Shown: positions 1-6,293 of the stretch, piece by piece
How positions within the stretch are numbered: the first letter of the stretch is position 1
Layout: each line of letters opens with the position of its first letter
DNA from: Flavobacterium sp.
Lineage (GTDB): Bacteria > Bacteroidota > Bacteroidia > Flavobacteriales > Flavobacteriaceae
NCBI GenBank assembly: GCA_030151565.1
Contig: JASLDM010000076.1
Span: 1-14,741 of the forward strand
Reading direction: 5' to 3'
Length of the DNA stretch: 14,741 nt
The notes under the pieces: model-generated
What the model was told of the DNA's origin: nothing
Seen by the model: only the letters and a program-made list of their open reading frames with translations
The model's database searches: none
Made by a program: the position numbers and the translations under genes

Positions 1-122
1 CTTTGGAAAATGCCGCTTCAGTTGCCGGAATGATCTTAACAACAGAGTGTGCTTTAGTAGACATTAAAGAAGACAACGGAGGCGGAATGCCAATGGGAGG
101 CGGAATGCCTGGAATGATGTAA
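1..122 (+). CDS. groEL: Chaperonin GroEL, C-terminal fragment (5' end outside window)
   Basis: This is the last 39 codons of an open frame that enters the window at base 3 and stops with TAA at 120-122. The visible peptide contains AASVAGMILTTECALVDIKE followed by a Gly/Met-rich tail (GGGMPMGGGMPGMM), which is the signature C-terminus of the 60-kDa chaperonin that folds proteins with GroES in the cytoplasm. The GGM-type tail hangs disordered into the folding cavity in the known family. A strong palindromic terminator follows 21 bp after the stop, so this is the end of its transcription unit. The identification rests on the tail and the conserved segment before it, and is secure despite the short length. 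Confidence 0.95.
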   Translation, partial: LENAASVAGMILTTECALVDIKEDNGGGMPMGGGMPGMM

Positions 123-142
123 TCTATTCCTTTTCAAAATAC

Positions 143-180
143 AAAAAAACGGTTTTAGAAATTTCTAAAACCGTTTTTTT
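143..180. terminator. Bidirectional intrinsic terminator between groEL and rsmG
   Basis: The 38 bp form a perfect self-complementary palindrome of two 19-base arms. It begins with seven A, ends with seven T and has an ACGGTTTTAGAAA-type core. Folded as RNA it gives a hairpin with a U-tract on either strand. It lies between the convergent groEL (plus) and rsmG (minus) stops and can serve both. Confidence 0.9.
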
Positions 181-204
181 ATATCCTTTTACCTTTATTA
201 AGAT

Positions 205-834
205 TTACCCTTTATATTTCAAAGGCATGTAAACAACTTTTTTTGTTTCAAAAAAAGGGTCATCAAATACATGTGCCAATGGAAACTCAACAGCTCGTGG
301 AAAACCACTTAACTCCTCAGTCAAATCGCCTCCTTTTAAATATAAAATGCCATTATCAAATTCGTGCACATTAAGTTTTTTCGTTTTATAGCGAATCCAT
401 CCAACAAAATCAGGCATATTCGTTACAGCACGACTAACAATAAAGTCAAACTTATCATCTACCAATTCCGCTCGCTTTTGTTCAGCTTTAACATTTTTAA
501 GCCCTAAAGCAGCAACCACTTCATTAACAACTTTAATTTTTTTTGCGATTACATCAATTAAATAAAATTGAGTCTCCGGAAATAGAATAGCCAGAGGGAT
601 ACCAGGAAACCCTCCTCCAGTTCCAACATCAAGTACAGATGCGCCTGGTACAAAGGCCATAATCTTTGCAATTCCCAAAGAATGTAAGACGTGTTTGATA
701 TAAAGCTCCTGAATATCTTTTCTAGAAATCACATTGATTTTAGCATTCCATTCGATATATAAGGCTTCCAATTTTTCAAATTGCAGCAACTGCTCTTCTG
801 TCAAATCAGGAAAGTAACGTTTAATCTCTTCCAT
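205..834 (-). CDS. rsmG: 16S rRNA (guanine(527)-N7)-methyltransferase RsmG (GidB)
   Basis: The product transfers a methyl group from S-adenosylmethionine to N7 of G527 in 16S rRNA, in the cytoplasm. The protein is 209 residues, normal for RsmG (about 205-215). Residues 68-80 (LDVGTGGGFPGIP) are the SAM-binding loop of motif I. An acidic residue (LID, about residue 94) ends the second strand, and VSRAV at about 133-137 is the typical later motif. The N-terminus MEEIKRYFPDLTEEQ matches flavobacterial RsmG, so I chose the ATG at 832-834. A longer frame adds nine residues from 861 but has no family support. A -7-like box at 849-856 fits the shorter start. The gene is monocistronic, convergent with groEL and divergent from the aminotransferase. 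Loss of rsmG is known in other bacteria to give low-level streptomycin resistance. Confidence 0.95.
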   Translation of the reverse strand: MEEIKRYFPDLTEEQLLQFEKLEALYIEWNAKINVISRKDIQELYIKHVLHSLGIAKIMAFVPGASVLDVGTGGGFPGIPLAILFPETQFYLIDVIAKKIKVVNEVVAALGLKNVKAEQKRAELVDDKFDFIVSRAVTNMPDFVGWIRYKTKKLNVHEFDNGILYLKGGDLTEELSGFPRAVEFPLAHVFDDPFFETKKVVYMPLKYKG

Positions 835-848
835 ATTAAAAATTTTGA

Positions 849-856
849 CAAAAATA
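849..856 (-). promoter_or_regulatory. Candidate -7 promoter element for rsmG
   Basis: On the minus strand this reads TATTTTTG, an exact match to the Bacteroidota -7 consensus TAnnTTTG. It lies 14 bp upstream of the rsmG ATG. I see no clear TTTG at the -33 position, so this rests on one element. Confidence 0.45.
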
Positions 857-912
857 AACAATTTAGTCTGTAAAAATATGTATTCTCTTCTTAATATATC
901 TTATTTAATACC

Positions 913-920
913 TACCTTTG
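913..920 (+). promoter_or_regulatory. Candidate -7 promoter element for the aminotransferase gene
   Basis: TACCTTTG matches TAnnTTTG exactly and lies 33 bp before the ATG at 954, which would leave a leader of roughly 25-30 nt. No convincing -33 TTTG is visible at the usual spacing. A second possible pairing, TTTG at 917-920 with an imperfect box at 940-947, would give an almost leaderless mRNA and is less likely. Confidence 0.5.
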
Positions 921-953
921 AACGTATAACATACTATTAAATCTTTGTTTTCA

Positions 954-2144
954 ATGAGTACTCCAATCCTATCAGATAGAATCAACAGTCTGTCTACTTC
1001 TCAGACTTTAGCTATGGCTGCTAAAGCACGTGAACTTAAAGCTCAAGGAATCGACATCATCAGTTTAAGTCTAGGCGAGCCTGACTTCAACACACCTGAC
1101 TTCATCAAAGAGGCTGCCATACAAGCCATAAACGACAATTATAGCACTTACACACCAGTAGATGGTTATTTAGAGCTAAAAGAAGCAATCTGTAAAAAAT
1201 TTAAACGAGATAATAACCTAAACTACACTCCAAATCAAATCGTAGTATCTACAGGAGCTAAGCAATCATTATACAATATTGCGCAAGCAATGATTAACCC
1301 AGGAGACGAAGTTATTGTACCTGCTCCATTTTGGGTAAGCTATGTAGAAATTATAAAAATTGCTGGAGGAATTCCTATTGAAGTCCCAACCACAATAGAA
1401 AACGATTTTAAAATCACACCAGAACAACTTGAAGCTGCAATCACACCAAACACAAAAATGATGTGGTTTAGCTCTCCTTGTAATCCTAGTGGCTCTGTAT
1501 ATAGCAAAAAAGAATTCGAAGGCATAGTAGCTATTTTAGAAAAACATCCAAATATTTATGTTGTAGCCGATGAAATTTACGAACATATCAACTTTACAGA
1601 TGGACACTGTAGTATCGGTTCGATAGGATCAATGGCTGATCGCACAATAACCGTTAATGGAGTTTCAAAAGCTTTTGCAATGACTGGATGGCGTATTGGG
1701 TATATAGGTGCTCCAGAAGAAATTGCTAAGGCCTGTACAAAAATGCAAGGCCAAGTAACAAGCGGTGCCAATAGCATAGCACAACGCGCTACGATTACCG
1801 CTGTAGAAGCAGACCCTTCTGTATTAAAAGAAATGGTTAAAGCGTTCCAAAATAGACGTGATTTAGTAGTTAAACTTTTAAAAGAAATTCCAGGTGTAAA
1901 AATAAATATTCCAGAAGGAGCTTTTTATGTTTTCCCTGATATTTCATCATTTTTTGGAAAAACTATTCAAGGAAGAACTATTAATAATGCTGATGATTTT
2001 TCATTATTACTCTTAGAAAAAGCACATGTAGCAACAGTAACAGGAGAAGCTTTTGGTAATCCTAATTGCATTCGCTTTTCTTATGCCACAAGTGAAGAAC
2101 TCTTAACCGAAGCTTTACACAGAATAAAAACAATTCTAAAATAA
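954..2144 (+). CDS. Pyridoxal-phosphate-dependent class I/II aminotransferase, aspartate aminotransferase type
   Basis: This is a 396-residue fold-type I aminotransferase, the usual length for subgroup Ib aspartate aminotransferases, which convert aspartate plus 2-oxoglutarate to oxaloacetate plus glutamate. Visible family marks include SLGEPDF at 39-45 (substrate-binding region) and STGAKQSL at 99-106 (phosphate-binding turn). SPCNPSG at 174-180 carries the Asn that contacts PLP, and VADEIYE at 204-210 carries the Asp that pairs with the pyridine nitrogen. SKAFAMTGWRIGY has the Schiff-base Lys239, and Arg374 in CIRFSYA binds the substrate carboxylate. I chose ATG 954 because MSTPILSDRINSLSTSQTLAMAAKARELK is the usual N-terminus, while a TTG three codons upstream adds nothing. 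The gene is monocistronic between a candidate promoter and a strong terminator. Exact amino-acid preference cannot be read from sequence alone, and a broader-specificity or prephenate aminotransferase role is possible. Confidence 0.92.
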   Translation: MSTPILSDRINSLSTSQTLAMAAKARELKAQGIDIISLSLGEPDFNTPDFIKEAAIQAINDNYSTYTPVDGYLELKEAICKKFKRDNNLNYTPNQIVVSTGAKQSLYNIAQAMINPGDEVIVPAPFWVSYVEIIKIAGGIPIEVPTTIENDFKITPEQLEAAITPNTKMMWFSSPCNPSGSVYSKKEFEGIVAILEKHPNIYVVADEIYEHINFTDGHCSIGSIGSMADRTITVNGVSKAFAMTGWRIGYIGAPEEIAKACTKMQGQVTSGANSIAQRATITAVEADPSVLKEMVKAFQNRRDLVVKLLKEIPGVKINIPEGAFYVFPDISSFFGKTIQGRTINNADDFSLLLLEKAHVATVTGEAFGNPNCIRFSYATSEELLTEALHRIKTILK

Positions 2145-2161
2145 CTTTTACAATTAAAAAT

Positions 2162-2208
2162 AATAGATATGCCCCAAAATCAATGTGATTTTGGGGCATA
2201 TCTATTTT
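2162..2208 (+). terminator. Strong hairpin terminator after the aminotransferase gene
   Basis: A perfect 21-bp stem pairs 2162-2182 with 2186-2206 across the 3-base loop ATG. The stem carries the run GCCCC/GGGGC and is followed by a short T-rich stretch. It lies 17 bp after the stop codon. Confidence 0.85.
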
Positions 2209-2255
2209 AAGTCCACTTAAATTTATTCACATTCAACTAAACTATCAGTATTAAT

Positions 2256-2263
2256 TATTTTTG
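2256..2263 (+). promoter_or_regulatory. Candidate -7 promoter element for the Crp/Fnr regulator gene
   Basis: TATTTTTG is an exact TAnnTTTG match, 36 bp before the TTG start at 2300 and after the preceding terminator. No clear -33 TTTG is present. Confidence 0.45.
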
Positions 2264-2299
2264 TAACTTGTATCCACATCATTTCTTAATAACAAAGCT

Positions 2300-2878
2300 T
2301 TGGAACTCTTATTAAAAAACATCTCAAAACATGTTGAACTTACAAAGATCGAGAAAGAAAAACTTCTTTCGGTTTTTGAAACCACTCGATACCCTGCAAA
2401 AACAAGACTAGTACAAGCGGGCGAAGTTTGTGCTGACTCCTACTTTTTGTTAAGTGGAATCATACGAAGCTTTACCATTGACGATAATCTTGTAGAACAT
2501 ACACTAAGCTTTGCTAAGCAAGACTGGTGGATTTCTGACATGTATAGCTTTTTATCTGAAAAAACCGGAAACTTATATCTTGAAGTTGTAGAAGATGCAA
2601 TCGTAACCACCTTATCTAGAAAAAAACAACTGGAAATATTTGACGATATCCCAAAAATGGAACGCTATTTTCGCATATTGATTGAAAATTCACTAATCGC
2701 AAATCAACAACGACTTATCGATAATATGTCATTAACAGCTGAAGAACGCTATGAAGAATTCTGTAGACGTTTCCCAGATATTAAATATAGTTTACCTCAA
2801 AAACAGATTGCATCGTATTTAGGAATAACCCCTGAATTTTTCAGCAAAATGAAGAGTAAATTATTGAAAAACAAATAA
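2300..2878 (+). CDS. Crp/Fnr-family transcriptional regulator (cyclic-nucleotide-binding-like fold)
   Basis: This is a 192-residue DNA-binding regulator. Residues 1 to about 115 have the pattern of the cNMP-binding beta-barrel (KTRLVQAGEVCADSYFLLSGIIRSF at about 34-58). A dimer helix follows (IENSLIANQQRLIDNMSLTAEERYEEF), then a short C-terminal helix-turn-helix at about 167-189 (QKQIASYLGITPEFFSKMKSKL). This compact form, which ends just after the recognition helix, is usual in Bacteroidota. The start must be TTG at 2300: the frame is closed by TAA at 2264-2266 and the first internal ATG lies far inside the barrel. No CxxC iron-sulfur Cys cluster is visible, so it is not an FNR oxygen sensor, and the ligand is unknown. 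It sits just upstream of pirin and yceI on the same strand but is separated by a terminator. It may control that operon (inference). Confidence 0.88.
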   Translation: MELLLKNISKHVELTKIEKEKLLSVFETTRYPAKTRLVQAGEVCADSYFLLSGIIRSFTIDDNLVEHTLSFAKQDWWISDMYSFLSEKTGNLYLEVVEDAIVTTLSRKKQLEIFDDIPKMERYFRILIENSLIANQQRLIDNMSLTAEERYEEFCRRFPDIKYSLPQKQIASYLGITPEFFSKMKSKLLKNK

Positions 2879-2882
2879 CATA

Positions 2883-2918
2883 AAAACGCCTTAAATCAAA
2901 ATAGATTTAAGGCGTTTT
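2883..2918 (+). terminator. Hairpin terminator after the Crp/Fnr regulator gene
   Basis: A perfect 15-bp stem pairs 2883-2897 with 2904-2918 across a 6-base loop (AAAATA). It has an ACGCC/GGCGT core and flanking A and T tracts. It starts 4 bp after the stop codon and separates the regulator from the pirin operon. Confidence 0.85.
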
Positions 2919-2961
2919 ACATTACTTAACCTACATTAAGTACTACTAAGAACAGTCTTTA

Positions 2962-2969
2962 TAACTTTG
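2962..2969 (+). promoter_or_regulatory. Candidate -7 promoter element for the pirin-yceI operon
   Basis: TAACTTTG is an exact TAnnTTTG match 17 bp before the pirin ATG and downstream of the regulator's terminator. The -33 position holds only TTAAG, so it may need an activator. The neighbouring Crp/Fnr protein is the obvious candidate (inference). Confidence 0.5.
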
Positions 2970-2986
2970 TAATAGAATAATAAACT

Positions 2987-3718
2987 ATGAAAAACACAAC
3001 ATTATATAAGGCAGCAACTCGTGGATATGCCAATCATGGATGGCTTCAAACACATCATAGCTTTAGCTTTGCAAACTACCGCGATAACGATCGTATACAT
3101 TTCGGTGTATTAAGAGTACTTAATGATGATTATATAGCTCCTGGAATGGGTTTTGGAACCCACCCTCATGATAACATGGAAATCATTACACTTCCTCTTT
3201 CAGGCGCAATAGCACATCGAGACAGTATGGGCAATGGAACAACTATCAAACAAGGGGACATCCAAATAATGTCCGCAGGAACAGGAATACAGCATAGCGA
3301 ATATAACGCTAGCGACAAAGAAGCGGTAGAGATATTACAAATTTGGATTTTTCCAAACCAAGCACAATTGCAACCGCGTTACGATCAAGCCACACTAGAT
3401 CCAAGTAAAAGCAAGAATCTTTGGGATCAAATTCTATCACCATCACCTAACGACGATGGAATCTGGATACATCAAAATACATGGTTTCATTTAACAAATC
3501 TAAGTGAATCCAAAACAATTGACTACATCTTAAAAGATCCAAAAAACGGCATTTTCATCTTTGTAATTGAAGGATCAATTAACATCGAAAACGAAACTTT
3601 ACATCGAAGAGATGCTCTAAGCTTTACCGACTCCTCTTCGTTTCAAATTAAAGCTAACGAAAGAGCACAAATACTAGTAATGGAGCTCCCTATGGAACTC
3701 CCTGAATATTTACAATAA
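2987..3718 (+). CDS. Pirin family protein (bicupin metal-binding protein)
   Basis: The 243-residue protein has the two-cupin pirin architecture. The N-terminal cupin carries the canonical metal ligands: His59 and His61 in FGTHPHDNMEII, and His103 and Glu105 in GTGIQHSEYN. These match the three-His-one-Glu iron site known for pirins. HHSFSFANY at 23-31 is the typical entry motif. The C-terminal half (about 150-243) is the second, degenerate cupin. Bacterial pirins have been linked to quercetin 2,3-dioxygenase activity and to redox or metabolic regulation, but the substrate here cannot be told from sequence. It has no signal peptide and is cytoplasmic. The gene is followed after 18 bp by yceI on the same strand with no terminator, so the two are probably cotranscribed. 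Confidence 0.93.
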   Translation: MKNTTLYKAATRGYANHGWLQTHHSFSFANYRDNDRIHFGVLRVLNDDYIAPGMGFGTHPHDNMEIITLPLSGAIAHRDSMGNGTTIKQGDIQIMSAGTGIQHSEYNASDKEAVEILQIWIFPNQAQLQPRYDQATLDPSKSKNLWDQILSPSPNDDGIWIHQNTWFHLTNLSESKTIDYILKDPKNGIFIFVIEGSINIENETLHRRDALSFTDSSSFQIKANERAQILVMELPMELPEYLQ

Positions 3719-3736
3719 TCTTAAAAAAACTAAATT

Positions 3737-4261
3737 ATGGAAACTAAAATTTGGAAATTAGACCCTACACATTCGAACATTGGTTTTAGCATCAAACACA
3801 TGATGTTTACCAATGTAAAAGGAAATTTCGGAGAATACGAGGGAACAGTCGTAGTAAATGACACAGATTACGAACATGCACAAATAAATTTCACGGCACA
3901 AATTGATTCAATCAATACAAATAACGCAGACCGTGACAATCACTTAAAAAGTGCTGATTTTTTTGATGCTTCAAAATATCCAACACTCCAATTTGAATCA
4001 ACATCTTTAGATAAAAAAGATGCACACAACTTTACCTTAAACGGCACACTTACCATGCATGGTACAAGCAAACCAATCGCACTAGATGCTGAGTTTAGTA
4101 CCCCAATGAAAGATCCGTTCGGGAACACTAAAATCGGTTTGAATATAACAGGAAAAATAAATAGAAAAGATTGGAATCTTAACTGGAACTCAACACTAGA
4201 AACAGGAGGTTTATTAGTAGGAGAAGATGTAAAATTTGATATCGAAATTCAATTGGTTTAA
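3737..4261 (+). CDS. YceI family protein (lipocalin-like, cytoplasmic form)
   Basis: The 174-residue protein matches YceI across its length. It opens with WKLDPTHSNIGFSIKHMMFTNVKG at about 6-29, then has the alternating beta-strand pattern, DNHLKSADFFDASKYPTLQFES at about 67-88 and LTMHGTSKPIALDAEF near 107-122. YceI proteins form an extended beta-barrel that binds polyisoprenoid or amphiphilic lipids. Many are periplasmic, but this one begins METKIWK and has no signal peptide, so it is expected in the cytoplasm. It lies 18 bp after pirin and ends 30 bp before a shared hairpin terminator. The pairing with pirin and a Crp/Fnr regulator suggests a stress-inducible small operon (inference). A role in isoprenoid or quinone handling is possible but unproven. 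Confidence 0.92.
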   Translation: METKIWKLDPTHSNIGFSIKHMMFTNVKGNFGEYEGTVVVNDTDYEHAQINFTAQIDSINTNNADRDNHLKSADFFDASKYPTLQFESTSLDKKDAHNFTLNGTLTMHGTSKPIALDAEFSTPMKDPFGNTKIGLNITGKINRKDWNLNWNSTLETGGLLVGEDVKFDIEIQLV

Positions 4262-4290
4262 GCTGTAATACAAGCTCAAGATCTTACTAA

Positions 4291-4337
4291 ATAGAAAAAG
4301 GGATATTTTAAGTACATCAAAATATCCCTTTTTCTAT
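4291..4337. terminator. Bidirectional terminator between yceI and the pseudouridine synthase gene
   Basis: A perfect 19-bp stem pairs 4291-4309 with 4319-4337 across a 9-base loop. It has an AAAAAGGGATATTTT-type arm, so either transcript ends in a U-rich strand. The flanking genes converge on it: the yceI stop is at 4261 and the minus-strand stop at 4349. Confidence 0.85.
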
Positions 4338-4348
4338 ATGTAAATTCC

Positions 4349-5257
4349 CTAACTATATTTAAGATTACGAACTTCCTCTTCAGTCAAGAAACGCCATTTC
4401 CCTCTTGGTAAATTCCATTTCGTTAATCCTCCGTACATCACACGATCCAATTTAACTACGTTATAATCTAACTTTTCAAATAAAGCGCGAACAAGCTTAA
4501 CACTTGAAGCTTTTAAACGAATACCAACTTCTGTTTTGGGTTGTCCATCTACATAAGCAATTTCTTCTACAAAAACGCGGTGATCTTCGATCTGCAAGCC
4601 ATTCTTGATTTTTTCTAAATCATCATATTTCAAGTTTTTATCAAGAGAAACTTGATACATTTTTGAAGAACGTTGATCCGGAGAGTTCAATCTTTGTACT
4701 AAATCTGAATCATTTGTAAAAAGCATTAATCCAATTGTAGTTTTATCCATACGTCCAACAGGTTGCAGAGGATATTTTGAAGCTGTCTTAACTAAACTAA
4801 TCACATTCTCTGGACTTATAACCTCTTCATTAATAGTTGAAAAACCTTTAGGCTTATTTAGCAACACATAGATACGTTTCTCTGGCACAACTAATGAACC
4901 ATCAAAATTAACTACATCTCCAGGTTTTACACGATAGCCCATTTCAGTAACTGGAACTCCATTTACTTTGACATTTCCAGAAACGATATAAATATCAGCT
5001 TCTCTACGAGAACACAATCCAGAATTTGCAATATATTTATTCAAACGAATCTCATCAGGATTCGAACTTTGTTTCTTTGGTTTTGGTTTCGGCTTAGGAC
5101 TAATTGGCTTATTATCCTTCCCATAGAATTTCTTAGGTCCATCCTTTTTAACTAGCTTAGCCTCTTGTTTAAAAGGTTTTGGTCCTTGTTTTTTTGCAGG
5201 AGTACTTGCTTTTCTATTTGTATTTTTGGCGTTTGATTTACCGTTGTTCATGCTCAT
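4349..5257 (-). CDS. RsuA/RluB/RluF-family rRNA pseudouridine synthase with S4 domain and basic N-terminal extension
   Basis: The enzyme isomerises a uridine in rRNA to pseudouridine. Of 302 residues, the first ~66 are a low-complexity Lys/Pro/Asn-rich tail (PISPKPKPKPKKQ), likely disordered and RNA-binding. An S4 domain follows at about 70-118 (IRLNKYIANSGLCSRREADI; VKVNG). The catalytic domain contains LLNKPKGFSTI at about 132-142 and VGRMDKTTIGLMLFTND at 167-183, with the catalytic Asp171. The usual RsuA/RluB form is GRLDxxTSGLLLLTND, so Ile replaces the Ser here. The target site (23S 2605-like or another) cannot be assigned. ATG 5257 and ATG 5251 are both possible starts, and I keep the first. 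A -7-like box at 5267-5274 sits only 9 bp upstream. It follows the UbiA gene after 72 bp on the same strand. Confidence 0.88.
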   Translation of the reverse strand: MSMNNGKSNAKNTNRKASTPAKKQGPKPFKQEAKLVKKDGPKKFYGKDNKPISPKPKPKPKKQSSNPDEIRLNKYIANSGLCSRREADIYIVSGNVKVNGVPVTEMGYRVKPGDVVNFDGSLVVPEKRIYVLLNKPKGFSTINEEVISPENVISLVKTASKYPLQPVGRMDKTTIGLMLFTNDSDLVQRLNSPDQRSSKMYQVSLDKNLKYDDLEKIKNGLQIEDHRVFVEEIAYVDGQPKTEVGIRLKASSVKLVRALFEKLDYNVVKLDRVMYGGLTKWNLPRGKWRFLTEEEVRNLKYS

Positions 5258-5266
5258 TTATTTTTG

Positions 5267-5274
5267 CAAAGATA
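5267..5274 (-). promoter_or_regulatory. Candidate -7 promoter element for the pseudouridine synthase gene
   Basis: On the minus strand this reads TATCTTTG, an exact TAnnTTTG match 9 bp from the ATG at 5257. If used, the leader would be only a few bases, or translation would begin at the second ATG (5251). No -33 TTTG is seen. Confidence 0.4.
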
Positions 5275-5329
5275 GTATATAAATAACTTAGTTTTTCCGG
5301 TAAAAAAACCGAAAGGTGCTTTTCCTTTT

Positions 5330-6250
5330 CTAAAGTGATTGAAACAGCTGTTTTCCATTAACAACTACTTCAGGATTAATCAATATTATTGAAAAAATTC
5401 CTAGTAATATCAATAACTTTAAACTTATATGTAGTTGGTGGTAAGCAAATACAGTTTGAGAATTCCAAAGTTTTATTAAAAACAAAAATAGCATCACCAA
5501 ACTCAAATAGAAGTAATAACTCATATAACCAACTTGATGCTCTGTAATTAAATAATAAATTGGAATTATGGTCAAAAAAACCAATAAGGTGATCACACTC
5601 TTTGCCGATTTTTCACCAAAACGCACAGGAATAGTTTGATAATTATTAGCTAGATCCCCTTTTATATTTTCCATATCCTTAATTATCTCTCTAATTAAAA
5701 CCAATAAATACAAGAAAAATGCATGTATAAAAATTGCTAAGTAGAAATACTTAAAATACATTAAAATCCCAAAAAAAGGAAGTACAACAAGGAAAGAGGC
5801 TGTCAAGTTCCCAATAATTGGATAACGTTTTAATTTATGTGAATAAAACCAAAGTAAAAAAATATAAACTGAAAAAAAAAGTGCTGCATGTAACGATACA
5901 ATTGAAACTATACCAACAGCCAAGAAATTCAAGAAGAAATATACCCGTAGCTTTGTAGTTTGACTAACTAATCGATCTAACATACTTTTATTAGGTCGAT
6001 TGATTAAATCCTTTTCAGCATCGTAAAAATTATTGATAATATATCCCGATGCAATAGCTAACGATGAACATAAAATGATCAAAAATAAACGCCAATCCAA
6101 AAGCACATCAAGCGCTCTTTTTTGAGGCGCTAATATAAAAATAGATGCCAAGTATTGCGCGATTACAATAATAAAAATATTATATCCACGAATCACAGAA
6201 AAAAGGCTGAAAAATTTAGCCCCTATTAATTTAATTTTTCTGGATGCCAT
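5330..6250 (-). CDS. UbiA-family prenyltransferase, (di)geranylgeranylglyceryl-phosphate synthase-like
   Basis: This integral membrane protein of 306 residues has about eight to nine hydrophobic segments, beginning near residues 23-40, 55-75, 103-136 and 147-190. It moves a polyprenyl group from its diphosphate to an acceptor. Both Mg-diphosphate motifs are present. The first is NNFYDAEKDLINRP at 73-86 (N73, D77, D81), a variant of NDxxDxxxD. The second is DMENIKGD at 192-199 (D192, D199). In flavobacteria such proteins are usually called geranylgeranylglycerol-phosphate geranylgeranyltransferase after the archaeal ether-lipid enzyme, but the acceptor has not been shown by this sequence. It starts 43 bp after mevalonate kinase on the same strand with no promoter box between, so the two are probably one operon. 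Other UbiA roles (quinone or haem O prenylation) are less favoured by the context. Confidence 0.88.
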   Translation of the reverse strand: MASRKIKLIGAKFFSLFSVIRGYNIFIIVIAQYLASIFILAPQKRALDVLLDWRLFLIILCSSLAIASGYIINNFYDAEKDLINRPNKSMLDRLVSQTTKLRVYFFLNFLAVGIVSIVSLHAALFFSVYIFLLWFYSHKLKRYPIIGNLTASFLVVLPFFGILMYFKYFYLAIFIHAFFLYLLVLIREIIKDMENIKGDLANNYQTIPVRFGEKSAKSVITLLVFLTIIPIYYLITEHQVGYMSYYFYLSLVMLFLFLIKLWNSQTVFAYHQLHISLKLLILLGIFSIILINPEVVVNGKQLFQSL

Positions 6251-6293
6251 GAAGTCTTATTTTATGCGCTTAGCAGCGAGTTTACTTGTCTTT

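Noticed and set aside
65..122. GGCGGAATGCC repeats at the groEL 3' end as a repeat element
   Set aside because: They encode the Gly/Met tail expected of GroEL and need no other explanation.
1340..1777. Minus-strand open frames of 61 and 66 codons inside the aminotransferase gene
   Set aside because: They lie antisense to a highly conserved coding region, have no family-like features and no promoter box. They are shadows of the real gene.
3940..4128. Minus-strand 62-codon open frame inside yceI
   Set aside because: It is antisense to a well-supported gene, with no features of its own.
5298..5311. Small hairpin CGGT-A7-CCG-type between the UbiA and pseudouridine synthase genes as a terminator
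   Set aside because: The stem is only about 4 bp and is not followed by a T-tract on the transcribed strand, far weaker than the other terminators in the window.
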